Assembly: GCA_965153455.1 (NCBI GenBank)
Contig: OZ234499.1
Location: 7,140,515 to 7,204,514 of the forward strand
DNA from: Sphagnum compactum
Lineage: Eukaryota > Bryophyta > Sphagnopsida > Sphagnales
Reading direction: 5' to 3'
Length of the DNA: 64,000 nucleotides
The position numbers and the translations under genes were made by a program. The notes under the pieces were generated by a model, which made no database searches, had not been told where the DNA came from, and worked only from the letters and a program-made list of their open reading frames with translations. Within the stretch, counting starts at the first letter, position 1. The number at the start of each line of letters is the position of its first letter. Shown here piece by piece: positions 48,357 to 61,764 of the stretch.

Positions 48357-51300
48357 ATTATTAAAAATGTATGAAAACCAAGAATATTATTTGGGCAATT
48401 TTACTACATGCTATTACCCAAGGATACTTTTGTCATGCATTAATGTGATTTCAATAGCATGTCAATAATTGTTGGTTGTGTTATTACTCTTGCAAATCCA
48501 TATCTATCTTTCACAATTATAATTAATGGAGCACTATGATTAATGTTAGCAAAAAAATGAGACTTTGTAAAACTAAATAGTCACATAACCTCAACATGGG
48601 CTTATTTTACATCGAAAATTTCTTCAAACATTGCTTCATATTTCAACTCAACCCATCCAAAACAATTGAAATGAATTTTTCATCACTTCTTATTGCACAT
48701 GCATTAGTTTAGAAAGGCATCATAAGTTGCAAATGTGCTAACAAAATTTTCACACTTTGGAAACATTTTAAATGATGCACCAAATAATTAGACCAAAGGA
48801 TTAAACAAGAAAAGGATGGTGAATTTGAAAATAAACAATTAACAAAAAAAAGTCGGGTTTCACCCAATCCACTATAACATGTTCTTTTGTAATGTTATTC
48901 CTTACAATAAGGATGATCCTCATTAGAATTAGTCTGAAAGGGATCTTGTTTATTACTAAGGAATTGGTGCAGTTGTTTTTGTCGAATCACCATTCCTTAT
49001 AAGATTAGTTTGAATCCTCCTATTAATTTGCCATCAATGTGTCAATGAATGAATGAAACTTTCTTAAGGTTAATTGAAAATACCAAAGAGAAATTCATCT
49101 TTGAGGTTCTTGAATATTGCAACACTTTCATAGTGATTTTTAATTTGTGGATCTCAAAAGTAGGAGTAGACCACTTGTGTTTTCATTATTCATTTTATGA
49201 ACCACAATTGAGAGCATGGCCATGTAACAAGTAACTTGTTTGAGACGCTAGACATATATGGGACTACCATGGCCTTACAAGTGAAAAAGGTGTTCACAAC
49301 ATCCATTATGTTGAGATTCTTTTATATGTCAAAGATGAAGGTATCGATCTTTCAACTATCATTATTGCCTTAACTTTTGTTGTTTTATGTAAGGTGTTGG
49401 GTTGTTACACCATTTATAATGAATAGTTGGGGGCACACCATGTTTAAGTGTTATCAATATGTAACAAATGACACCAAAATTTGTGTTAAAGTGCAAATAT
49501 GTTCAAGGGAGCCAATGGGATAACTTTATAAAAAGATCGTGAAACCTTTTTTTAATTTTTTTCATTTTTTCACATCAATTTTTTTTGGATGTAATCTTTT
49601 TCAACTTGTTATTAAAAATACATGTAATTGCCCCAATATATCACATTTTTTTTATTAATTATTGTTGAATAAATATGAATTTTTCAAAAAGTTTAAATTT
49701 TGCCAAATTTTGTGTTTAATCTTTTAAATCATAATTTCAAATCATACCAAGGTTTTTATTTCTTGTATCATAAAATACAACTTTGTTTTACATGTCATGT
49801 ACATTACACACCATTTACACCATTTACACGTGATAAAGGGCTTTTGAAATTAAGATTTTGAAACATACTTTGAATTTTTAGATGTTATGAAATATTTGAA
49901 TTCCTCAATATTCATATAAGTCATTTAACACAAATTGAAATGATTAACATAAGTTTAAAATTATATATATATATATATATCACCCTTTAACCTAACATCA
50001 ATTTTCATTTTTAAAATTGTTAATTTAATTTATAAAAAACTATCACCTAGATTTTTAAAAGTGAGAAAGGATAACAAGGGTGGTAGAAAGCTTGTTTGGA
50101 TACTGACATATGTTTATACAAGTTAAAAGCTCGTAACATGTGGAGTATGAACACATTTCAAAAGTTTAGTCTAATCATACAATATGTTGGGAAGGAGAAA
50201 AAATCATTTGATTTGCAATTGCAAGTGAGTACAATAGGTATGTCTTAGGGTAATTACTCAATTATCATCAAAACTAAAGAATTGCCCAACATAGGTTAAC
50301 CCTAGTTAGAACTTAGATATGATGGGCATTTTTGGCTTTGTCTCTTTGCAAGGGATGATTGTCACTTAGACTACTTAATATTGCATCACAAAATTGAAAA
50401 AAAGAATGACAATATGCCCCTATGTTGCAGGAGTTTTCATTATAGTGTATGTAAGTAAGGTACATATACCTAGAGGTTTAGTACTTGCATGGAGTAATAC
50501 TAATTTAAGGTGCATTCACACTTGGTGTTAAGGACTCTAGTATTAAGTCCCTTTTAACACCACCAAGCTAGTCATGTAGGACCTAAACCTATTATTTATC
50601 ATGAAGATTTTAATGTTAAATCAATACTAAACAATCACCCATTTAACATTGGCTGCCACTTAAGATGCCACCTAAATTTTTACTTAACACTGACTTAACA
50701 TTAGGTGTGAATGCACCTTGTATAAGTAGACAATAGCTATGGGTATATGAGTGGCAACAATGGGTCTATCCTCCAAAGAGGAACTTTAGGACACCTTGTT
50801 GTCCAGAACCCTTCTTCAACGGGCCCTTAAAATTGGTTCTCCCATCAAACCATACAACCCTCGTAGAGGGTCTTTCAGCTTTGGGTCCCTCTTCAAGCAA
50901 ATGACAAAAGAAGAAGAAGAAAGAATCTGGAATGGAGAGCAATTGGATTGTGTATAATTAATTCATAGGGATTTTGGTCAACCTTTTTTTAAAAAAAATT
51001 GCTGAGTTTTTTGAAAAATTGTGGGCAACTTTGGCATAAATTAATTTAATTTTTATTATTTTGCTGAATTTTTGGAAAAATCTTTAGCTCTATTGTTGAA
51101 AACAATAAGAGGACTCTGAAATTGAGTTAGAATTTAATATGTAAACCCCCTTATATACCAAAAAGTTCAAAATTAAAAACTCACATGGCGAATCTCAAAT
51201 TTAAAAATGGATAACTATTTGAAACTTGTGTGCTAAACCCGCCCAGGTATTACGATATAATAAATCAAAGCGATGAGAAATATTGAGGAGTTAAAAAGGG

Positions 51301-51863
51301 AAACTAAAATCTACTCTAACCCATTTATGTGTGTTTAAAGCACATGTAGTATGTTGATCAACAGCTGCTGCCCTTGTACATTAATTAGCACACCGACATG
51401 CACAAAATAACCATGATGTATTATGTCTTGAACAAATTTTTGCAAAATGTGTTCTGAATTTTAAGCCTTGGATAAAAGACCTTGAAATAAATTCACTTCA
51501 AAAATTGGTGTGCTCTAAGGAGATTCAATGAGAAATTTGACCAAACATGCAACTAAACCATTGGGCACGTGTGTGTGTGAGTGCCTTATGTGGGACTATT
51601 TCCCTTAAAACCGAATGAAAGACATGTCTAAAAGCACATGGCATCTAGGGAGCTCTTGAGTGCCAAATTGTTCATGTTGGACTTAAAAATTTGCCTTAAA
51701 ACCAAATGAAGGATATGCCGAAGGGCACATGGCAACTAAGGAGCCCATTGGTTCATGGGTCAATGAATAGAAAGTGTATTTTGTCCCTCCCATTCTATAC
51801 CAAAAACCATTTTTAATTTATACTTAACTCAGGGGGCTATTCAAACCATGCTGAAGGTTTCAA

Positions 51864-51884
51864 CCCTAAACCCTAAACCCTAAA
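51864..51884. repeat. three CCCTAAA telomere-type units
   Basis: Exactly three CCCTAAA units sit in otherwise gene-free DNA, in the opposite orientation to the TTTAGGG tract at 42978. Confidence 0.85.
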
Positions 51885-52044
51885 TCTTCCACCTCAATTA
51901 AAAGTGTGTGCCAAGCTCTACCTTGGGCTACTACCCTTGAGGCTACAACCCTCGAATTAGGGGAAGCCATGGGGAGAGTAGTAAGCCTTTCCCTTGTATA
52001 CAATAGTATATAAAAGTCCAAAGACTTCAAAACCTCATGCTCAA

Positions 52045-52174
52045 TCGAGGCCTGGCAGGACTCGACTATGGCCTCATCCTAGGCCCTTTATTAAAAGCTT
52101 GGGTCCTTAGTTGAGGCCCGGCAGGACTCAACTATGGCTTCATGCTAGGCCCTTCATTATGGCTTGGGTCCTTA
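52045..52174. repeat. 66-base direct duplication
   Basis: Two units share GAGGCC(T/C)GGCAGGACTC, ACTATGGC, CTAGGCCCTT and CTTGGGTCCTTA with a 66-base period and several substitutions. Confidence 0.85.
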
Positions 52175-53018
52175 CCTTACAACAAATGGGAATTGATTTG
52201 TTGGTGTGATAAGAGACCCAGATTTTTAAATTTTCTGGAGAATAATAGGGTTGTGAGCATTTTGGTATAAAAGTCATAAGGTTCATAATTGGACTTCAAA
52301 GTTTAGGGCACAAAGCTCTAGGGTGGGAGGCACCTATTCCCTAAATAAGAGGCCTAGGAGGAAGCGATACTTGATTCCAACTCCACATTTTGGGAATATC
52401 CCCTCACACTTTCCATTCTCTTGTCCTATAGCAAATCAAACCACTCTTGTTAAGTCTTTCCTAGTTTTTTATTAAAAAAACTGGGATTTCTTTTCATTTT
52501 GAAAACATGTTGAATTATTTGATTTCATTCTGATTTTTTTGGTATAATATCAAAATAAATTTGCAAAAGCAACAATAGAAAACAGATTTTTGTCAATATG
52601 AATAATAAATCAAGCAAAAAGCACGTGGTGAGGGAGATTCCCAAATTTGGTTCAACAAAATGCTTTTGTGATGATGGAAATTTGTTCAAGGTTAAAAACC
52701 TTGAACATTTCATGAGGCAGATCTTTGGGTCCTGTTCTGTGTGCTTTATCATTTATTGACCAGTGTCTTCTACCCAATGCAATGCAAATGTACCCAAATG
52801 AAGATCTATCAGGAGTCAGACTCTTCTTCCTTCTCCCTCCTGCTTCTTCTCCAACAAGCAAACAAGCAAAGAAAAAGGAAAAACAAAAAAAATGTTGGCA
52901 GAAGAAGCTGGAAAATCAAAGATATCTTGTCCAACTTTGCACAGTTGTTGATTTTTCAGGTAGGAAAGGAAGAATTTGGTTGGCACAAAAAAATCAAGTT
53001 CTTCAAGGGTTGGCCAAA

Positions 53019-53384
53019 TCTAATATATACTAAGATAGGTGTGTGTGTGTGTGTGTTTGTTTGTTTGTTTGTTTGCATGATCATTGTGACCAAGCCTTGA
53101 CCTGCCCCAAACCATGGGGCCCCCCTACCGAACTTTTTAGTACTTTTTGTGTGTGTCTTTGTTTTGCAAATTTTTGAACCAATGGAGCAAAAGTTATTGA
53201 ATTTAGAGTGATGGGTTGTCTCTGGAAATTAAATTTGAAAATTAAGAAAATGGTTTCTTGGGAACAAAAAAGCTCTGAAGTCAAGCTCACTTTTAAGCAG
53301 AATGCTGTCGGGATGGGTGACATTACAGGAGGTTAATATACTTGGGGGCCAATGGCATAGGGGAGCCCACTAACTACTAACTAG
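53019..53384 (+). mobile_element. Helitron-like non-autonomous element, copy B
   Basis: It is homologous to 6772-7098 from end to end. It starts A|TCTAATATATACTAAG and ends CTAACTACTAACTAG|T. Before the end, GGGC and GCCC can form a short stem. A|TC and CTAG|T fit Helitron insertion between A and T without target duplication. The interior contains GT and GTTT microsatellites and no coding sequence. Confidence 0.5.
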
Positions 53385-56300
53385 TAGTCTACATTCCAAG
53401 AGCCCAATTCTCTCACAAAAAGCCCAGAAATTTTAGGTGACAACTTAGGGTGTCACACATTAGATGCAGCAGCAATCTACTCCAAAAGGGAATATCTTAG
53501 ACATGAAACTTCCATGAGATTTGAAGTTGATTTAGAGGGCGTGCCTTCTGATCGAGAAGTGCTCCAGATTTTTGTGCATGGAATTTCACTATGTGGCCAC
53601 CACTTGGATTTTTAAACAATAGATTACCAAAAATCAAATTTTCACTTTGATATTGGGGATATGTTGTGTCGTTGCCTAACTTTTGCATACCACTCAAGTT
53701 GTCATTCCTTCAGCACGGATCAGATGATTGGCAAGGGGAAGCACACCACTCGCTCACACCCTTGTTGCTATTGAGTTGGATTCACAATGAAGCAACAAAC
53801 CCATAATTATGATTTGTAGGAGACACAACAGCAAAGCAACTTCATCAACTCACAAACATTGTATGTCAAAGTTGTTGAGTTTGAATTGAGAAAGCATCGT
53901 CAAGGAAGGTGGTGCTTGTGACCACATATAATAATAGAACACTCCATCACTACCAGAATAATTTAATTTCAATTTCTACGACCGTAGAAATTTTGGGGCC
54001 TAGAAATTGAAATATAACCCCAAATTTGGCAATTCAAAAACACCAAATATGTATTATGTCCATGATCCCCACTATCTTTTTGTTCAGTTAACTCCAACCC
54101 AAGTCAGTGGTGGAGTTTTGCCAAAAGAGTGGGCGTTTCTTTTTTTTTATTCAACTACATCTAAGGACCATTTGATTGTTGTAAGCAAATAGAGAAAAGT
54201 AGTGGGAATTTCCATATCCATACTTATATAGCAGGATTGTTCACTCCTGGTTTTGTTGAAGAAGTTCCCAGAAACTCTTGAAGCAATTTGTCAGATGGAT
54301 TGAATTCAAAGTTTGTCATTTTCAGGCACGTGCAAGGATGTGCTGCAGCAAAGATTGTCCCATGTGATCTGTCAACTTGGGGGATTTTTCGGCAACATGG
54401 CATTGTGATCTGCAGTGAGAAAAGAGTCAGCAAACCCTGCCCATGCTAGACGATCTTCTTCGTGATGATCTTGTTTCATGGTTCTTGGATCCCTGTTCAG
54501 GAGGGCTTTCTCGTGGCTTCTTCTACCTTGTTTTCATGAAATCTTTTTGTGGGTATGTGCTAGTTCAGATCAAAGATGTTTTCCTTTTATCTATGTGTCA
54601 AATGTTGTTCCCTTGTTTAGCCAAACTGATCAAAAACTGATTGAGCTCATTTGACTCAATCTGAGATTTATGATTTAAGGTGTGAGAATGGTACTACTGA
54701 AGATGAGCTCAGCTGACCACAACTTAATTCTGAGGGGGTTGTGGGAAGCGTGGTGCATTTTCTCCAAATTTCAAATGCAGTTTGAGGTTTTCAGGTTGAG
54801 ATGTGAGTTGTCATGTGGTCTGCAAGCTTAATATACCTCAACAATACTACGAGTTTCAATTCCCAATTTCCAATTTGGCTTCAAACCAGAACAATGCCAT
54901 AAAAATACAAATTTTTCCACCATCTCATCAATAAAACATTTGATATATCACAAAGCGAACTGACATTTTAGAGAGTTTGAACACAAGAGAATCGAGTGCA
55001 AAGTGTATACTGTAAATTTCAAGAAGCAGACTATGGATTTGTTTATAACCAACAGACTGTAGCTGGTTCAAGTTCTTTGACGAGGAACCGCCTCATCTAC
55101 CTCGCCAATTTTCTCTTCAAAAAAACTGGCTTAGATAACCGCCATCTAAAACTATCAAGCCCCCAAACCCAGATGGTTCTTAGAATTTGAAAAATAAAAA
55201 GAAATAACACAACCCAGTCAATTCTTTCAAAAAGCAAAGAAGTCAAATTCTCAGAACCTTCTTCAGTTCTTAAAGAAAACCAAAGAACCACCCAACACTG
55301 GTGCAAACCCTTTTGAGTTAGCAATTAAGAATCTTTGACTCAAAACCCAAGTGATATGGAGCTCACTCACACACATTATCCATCTCACTAGCTGCTTATG
55401 TGACTATCTATTTTAGGCGTCAGTAAAAATAGAGTTAAGAAATTCCTCAACAAAGTAGCTGTGGATTGTAGTTGACACGAACTCTATTAGCAAAGTACTC
55501 TAAGCTCTTTCTGTGCCTCCACTTCCCTATTATTCTTTTTAAAACACCTTTTAATTAGCTTTTGACTAGTTGTGTTTTTTCTTGTGCAGACTAATCTGTA
55601 TTTGTTCTAATCCAGCTAAACTAGCTTAGCTTGAATTGAAAAGTTGACGGCGGATCTACAGCCACTCCAAGAGAACTAACTCTCAAGGATCCATTATTGA
55701 TTTTGTTGCATAATCAGTGCCCAAAGTCCATCAACTAGTCTTTTTTTGTTTTTTCTCTCTGCTTCCTGACAAGAGATAAGTGCTAACTCACTTACCATTG
55801 CAGCAGCTTTTGTAGCTTCTTTACATGTCACTCATCTTACTAGCTTTGACATAGTGAAAGCAGAGAGAGCATAGTCAAGGTCTTTCAATGGTTTGCTGAC
55901 ATGACTTTGATTCATTGGCTGTGAGTAAGGTAGTTGCTTAGGCTCATAGCTTGGCTGTTCTCCTCAACCTCCCCCCTTTATTTTCAAACCCTATAGTTCT
56001 TTCATTTCTTAAGTGATTTAAAAAACTTTGGGTGCATCAACTGAAGCTCTCTACAAAACTTCTTTGAACTCCATCTACAATAACAGGGCAATGTCCAAAA
56101 ATCTTTAAGTTCCAAGGCTCAAAACACAATCTATATGACTTCTTGACAAATTTGAGCGATTTTGTGCCATTGGATGCAGCAGGGCTACAGCATCTCTTTG
56201 AGCTCCCAAGGCAACAGAAGAACGTTTACAAATTTATGCTTCTTTGACACGTAAGTGTTCAGTCACCAAGGCTACCCTAGTGACCTATCCCCAATGTTAA

Positions 56301-57085
56301 TGCCAAGAGTTAAAAATCAATTCCAACACCTAGTTGTTTGTTGACAACATTGGGTGGGTATCCCCAGTATCAAATGCCAGAGTTGAACCGTCAATGGCAT
56401 GAAGCTTTACTCTCACATTGATGCCCATAAAAGCAAGCATCTAAGACTAAGAAAGAAAAGAGACCAGCAAAGACATGCACAAAACCATTTGTCTCATTCC
56501 TAACATTCCCCACACTTCCAAACACATTTACAAACAGTTATTATCACAAAAATAACTATAACACAAAGGTTCTGATAGTATGTGCTCTGCCTGGCACACA
56601 ACACTGATCTCACACATACATTCACTCACTAGGATATAAAAATCCAAGCTATGAACTAGAAACAGAAATCTGCAGCCCAAGATGTGGAACTCTCAGGTCT
56701 TTCCCAACACAGTTCCCCATATTACCAAACCCGAGTCCTCATGAAGCTACTACACACCAAAAGCAAACCTCCCTCTACATCATAGCCAGCCTTGTCTTGA
56801 TTTTGCAGATCTTCAAACTCACATACTATACTGCCCTTTTATACCGTTAACCAGACTTGTGCCATGTGCTTACTGTATACTGGCTAAAGCCTAACAATCC
56901 TGCTTGCACCCCCATCCTCTATCCCAATGCTAACACAAGCATTCTTCATGACTGCTTTCCATCCTGGTCATAATAACAAACTCCTCTGTTCTTTACCCCA
57001 TATTGTCAACCCTTCTGCAGCCTCCATAACTGTACTGCATTCTAAGCTTGCAACTGGTGTGGCCATCTTGCAAGCTCAAAAGCCC
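53385..57085. other. gene-free DNA downstream of the kinase gene
   Basis: I see no recognisable gene or mobile element. The last few hundred bases before 57086 should include the kinase 3' UTR. Small ORFs (54443, 54996, 56927) have no domain. Confidence 0.5.
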
Positions 57086-60000
57086 TCAGTAGTGTCGATT
57101 GGACCCACCAGCACCTACACGACTGTCATAGCGAAAGGTGCCTGTAGGGGTATAGCCACGCCCATAAGCTGATGTCATATTGCCTGCTGGCATTGACAGA
57201 TAATCATTATATGATCCCCGCATACCAAATGAGGGTGCTGCAAGCGCAGCACCAGGCACTGGAACTGTCACAGCAGGCTGTACAACTTGCCTGTCAGATT
57301 TACATAGATGGTGTCAGTACAACCCATCTCAACACCTAGCCCACACATAAGACAGAAGATAAGGAAGGACATGACTGTCTCCACAAAGCCCATGGACATG
57401 GTGCATACCGAGTTGGAAACAATGGAATGGCTGCTTTGGCAGACAGAGCAGTCGGACAAGCCCCTGGAGCAACCAGTGAGGGTACAACTGCAACAACAGT
57501 GATGACCACACATCATCGGTAGCTTCCAGCATCAGAAATACGAAACCAAAGGAATCAAACAAGACTTCAATTTAGATATTCCTACAAACTTCACAGCTTT
57601 AAGTTGAGCTCCCTATCCTTTCATGAATAACTGATGAAATACTGATGAACTTCAAAATAAAAAAAGTTTTTACCTTGGGTGCTGACCAAGGGCCGATAGT
57701 GTGCCTGCCTTGCATGACTATGCCCATATGGAGCTGAGTTCAAGTCCTGCAGCAAACCGAGACCATTGGAATATCATAGAGTGGTACCACAAAGATTAGC
57801 AAACCAGATTACTTGTGAAGAAAGACACCCTTTCTGGACACAAGCACAAAAAGAAGAAACTGTATTTACCTGCTTCGTTTGCCCATTTGCCTTCCCCTGA
57901 CCTATCCCTGCAAGAATAAAACAGAGTGGCCCTTTAGAAGTGCTGTAATTGTATCCTCCCAGCAGTAACACACACACCCCCCCCACCCTGGACCCCACAC
58001 AGTGGCCATCTAACTGACCTGAAAATAAGTTGCTGTATTTTTCTGAAGTAGGTAAACCCACAAGAGGTTCCACTGGAGTTTCTCCACCCACGGCTCGCCT
58101 CTGGCTCTCCAATCCTAGTGGACCCTTTGCTTCTAATACTGCAGGAAGAAATCATCCACCAATAATGTTATCATGCAGGAAGAGCAGGTAATGCTCATGG
58201 TCTATCTTTACAGAAGACACATGTCACCTTTAGAGCTCCAAATTTGATTTTCATGCAGAAGTGAAAACATACAGCAGCTGTAAATTAGGTGAAGACACAT
58301 ACAAATTACCAAAAATACAACTTAATAGGATGTAGAAGAACTGACCAGCAGAACTGTAACCTTTTGGCTGTGCCAATTCATGTTGTGAAACAGGAGGTGA
58401 TATGCACATTCCAACCTACAATCAAAACCTTGTTAACCAATGCTTCTATCCAAGGCATTTTGGCATTTCTTACAGTTCCATAGGTTATGTATTGAAAATC
58501 TCACAACCTATTGTGGTGCCAACAGTGTACATGACAATATAATGGAAGAGAATCCACCAGAATACATGACATTTGACCGTTCGTACTAGCCTTGGAGACC
58601 TGATTGGGATTGATCTAAACAACTAGAACAGACAATAAATCAACAAATATGCAGACCTTAAAGAATGGGTGCTGCAGTGCCTGTGATGCAGTTGGCCTCT
58701 TGCTTGGATCCCAAGCACACATTGCCTGCAGGCAGACGGCTGTGTCAAAACCACATAAAATCATCTGCAAAGCTATTCCTAAGAGCTGAGCACAGTAAGT
58801 GCCTCAGCTTCTTCATGCTGCCATCATGTATCTGCTAATTTGCACAAGAATGTTTTCATACAGTCCTCACTAAATCAGGCATCCAACCAAGAATGTAGTA
58901 ATAACTCACCAGAATTAAGAAATCTCATTACTCCTAATTAGGAAAGACAACCAAAGTTCAAAACTTTTTCTTGCAATCAAAGAAAGAATGTAACTAGCAA
59001 CAAGTACATACCGACATAAGGTCAATTGCCTCAGCGCTTGCAGATGGTATGAAGACAGACAGGTGGGTTGAGGAAAACTGCAACCAGAACACACATAAAA
59101 CTCAATTGAATTGCCAATACAAAACTATTTCCTGCTAAAGATTTACAAGCATATTTGCACCTCTTCAAGCATATTGCATCTGTAAATAACCAATCAGGCA
59201 TACACATCGGGAATACATACAAAAGGCATGTTAGCAGAGAGACAAATCAAAAATAGCAAGCCTTATGAAAAGACACACCTGAGGAAACCGAAAGTTCATA
59301 GATGCAGCAAGCTTCATGCCATCAGCCCATGTCTGGTGATTTGGAGTGCCAATTACACTGCAGATCTTATAGATTTCATCTGTCTCACTGTTGACAGTAC
59401 AGAAAACCCAAGTCAGAAAACAAAACATCCAAACTAACCAGGGAGCACATCCAAAGCATGGGCCTAAGGTTCCAGATCAAATCAAGCAAAGTATGGAAAT
59501 TTATCTGTGGGATATATCACATGTGATTTCCCTCCCCAAAAGGGGACAACAAAAACAGACTACCAAGAATTTAAGTCATCATCCACCAATATTGCAAAAG
59601 ATCTGCTCAGCATGCCAGTCAGGGCTGAAAAATACCTTAGTTTAACAACAGAAGCAGTTCTGCAGTGCACCTGACTCATCAAAATATATAGTGACCAGTT
59701 AAATGTGAACTGCAACATCAAAGAGCAAATTCCAAAAATACCTTGCACCTGGGAAAAGTGGACGTAGCGTGAACAATTCTGCCATTATTGCTCCCATCGC
59801 CCACATATCTATAGAGATATGCAAGAACAGGAATCAGAGCAAGAGAAGGAAAGAAACAAAAATGAACAGGCAGGACAAATCATCACCAAGACTGAAATGC
59901 AAGATAAAAACTAATCCTTCAAGTTCTAACACTCATGATCCTCCAAATCAACCAATAATTATTGCAAATCTGTTCCACACATGGATCCTGCTAGGCCTGA

Positions 60001-61764
60001 CAAGAAATACAAGAATGAAATCTGCACAACATAAAAGAAGACATAATCTGGGAACTGTCAGAAAAACAACAGCAAGGGTTGGAAATTAGAATTCACCTAT
60101 AGCAGCACTATAGCATGAGGATTGCAGAAGTACTTCCGGTGCACGATACCTAAAAGAAAACAGCAAGTTAAGAAGACTTCAGTGAAATGTTAAATTCTTC
60201 AATAACTATTACAAATTTTAGACAAAATACTCTACAACATTCTACATGCAAGGTGGACAAAGCAAGAACCAGAAATACCATCCATAAAACTCCAAGGCAG
60301 AGATAAAGTGTACAACAGTTAGTGCATGGCCTTGGTGACAACATACCAGCGAGTGGAGACATAGTCAGTATAGGGGGGGCGAGAACAGACTTCCCTCGCA
60401 AGACCAAAATCAGCAACCTTGATAACATCCTTGGTTACCAGCAGATTCTCTGCAAAGACAGTGTATTGCACCTTAAGCTTTAAGTAATCCAGAAGTAAGC
60501 CATAGCCTATGATGCTTGAAATAATCTCCCCCCAACAGAGGAACAGAGTACATCCCCAAGCAAAGGACAATGAAAATATGCATTCCAAAGGTCAGTCCTG
60601 CAATCAAAACCAGTACCACAAGCTGGCCAAAGAGGACTGATAAGTATTGACATCAAAGATGGTCAACAGAAAGAGATAAGCCAACCCTGATGTCTATCCT
60701 CTACCTGGCTTCAAGTCCCGATGGAAGTAACCATGCCTGTGCATGTAAGCCAGAGCTTGCAGCATTTGAAAACACCAATTCCGTATTTTTGGTTCAGAGA
60801 AAAGTTTCTCCTTTTCTTTCATTAACTGGTAAAGATTATACTCCTGCCAAAGGAAGTCCAACAGAGAATTACATCATGAATGTGAACCAGTAGAAACAAA
60901 AGTGCCACTATTTGAATCTTCAATATGAATGCAATTCATATTGTTTACAGCCTCTTACAAAACAAGCAAGCCATCAGGATACAAAGAACAAAAGGCTCAC
61001 CATATACTCAAACACAAAATACAACTCATCATTCTCTCTGATGACTTCCTTCAGCTTCACAATATTTGGATGGTTCAACTTGCGGAGTGACTGCTCAGAC
61101 AACAAACACATGTTAGGTCAGTTTACACAAGAAAATCCCTGAAAAGTAATCAGCCCCTGACCAAAAAATTCAGCTGCAATCTGGATTTCAGGACTTCTTG
61201 AGAACCTTCATTGAGACAAAAAATCTGCTAAAAACTGCTGCCACCTATGAGAAGGAACCTTCAAGGGATGCACTAGACTCACCAAAAAGCTAAGTTTAAA
61301 GCCTTCGTCCTCACCTTGCCTCATCTGTGGCATGTATGCACAGAACTGCCAAATTCTATAACTAAGAGGGTATGCTCAAAGAATTTGAAAACAACCTTGA
61401 CTTCTCTGAGATTCATACACTCATCCCATGAGTAAAACTTCCTCTTCATCCTCTTTATTGCAACAATCTCATTCGTGTCATTATTCACTGCCTTCCAGAC
61501 ACTCCCATACGTGCCATCACCCAACTGCTTCATAACCTTGTACCTGCACATGTTAATCATGCAGACAGTTACATGGCACAGCAGATGCAGAGGAAAAGAA
61601 TTTTACTCAATTCCTTCATCAAGATACAATATAGAACTTCCTTGAAACTGAATGTCCCTTAATATATACAAGCTCTTCAAGAGAGTGCACAAGTGTTATA
61701 GCCTCAAACCCTACATTCCTGCCAGCCAACCCATGAAGGAGGGAAGTGAAATGTACCGATCCAT
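57086..61764 (-). CDS. MAK/MHK-type (RCK family) Ser/Thr protein kinase
   Basis: Sixteen exons, all GT-AG and in phase, give 478 residues: 61764-61757, 61543-61396, 61090-61001, 60843-60705, 60449-60347, 60149-60097, 59808-59742, 59387-59279, 59077-59012, 58725-58657, 58415-58346, 58138-58019, 57907-57870, 57746-57674, 57487-57409, 57290-57086. The kinase domain (about 4-283) has GDGTYGSV at 11-18, Lys33 in VAIK, HRDLKPEN at 123-130, DFG at 142-144 and the activation-loop motif T156-D157-Y158 before RWYRAPE. The opening [20 protein letters not shown] and [18 protein letters not shown] match Arabidopsis MHK and animal MAK/ICK. The tail (285-478) is rich in Gly, Ala and Pro and less conserved, so its exons 13-15 are less certain. 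Exon 7 uses the second of two possible donors; only that one keeps frame. The family includes regulators of cilium length in other eukaryotes; the role in this plant is unknown. Confidence 0.94.

Larger units (their letters stand above)
44190..53018. other. gene-free AT-rich DNA
   Basis: No gene is supported over almost 9 kb. Microsatellites: (AAT)n at 45007-45030, (TA)n(CA)n at 48321-48356, (AT)n at about 49961-49980. A 47194-47586 frame is a by-product of a repeat of CTCCATCAC-like words. The stretch 51600-51790 carries a loose direct repeat (CCTTAAAACC...AATGAA...GGCACATGGCA). Confidence 0.5.

Noticed and set aside
59743-59749. Earlier exon 7 donor in the kinase (after CCCAG)
   Set aside because: It would put exon 8 out of frame. 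The donor 7 bases later gives [14 protein letters not shown], in keeping with the family.
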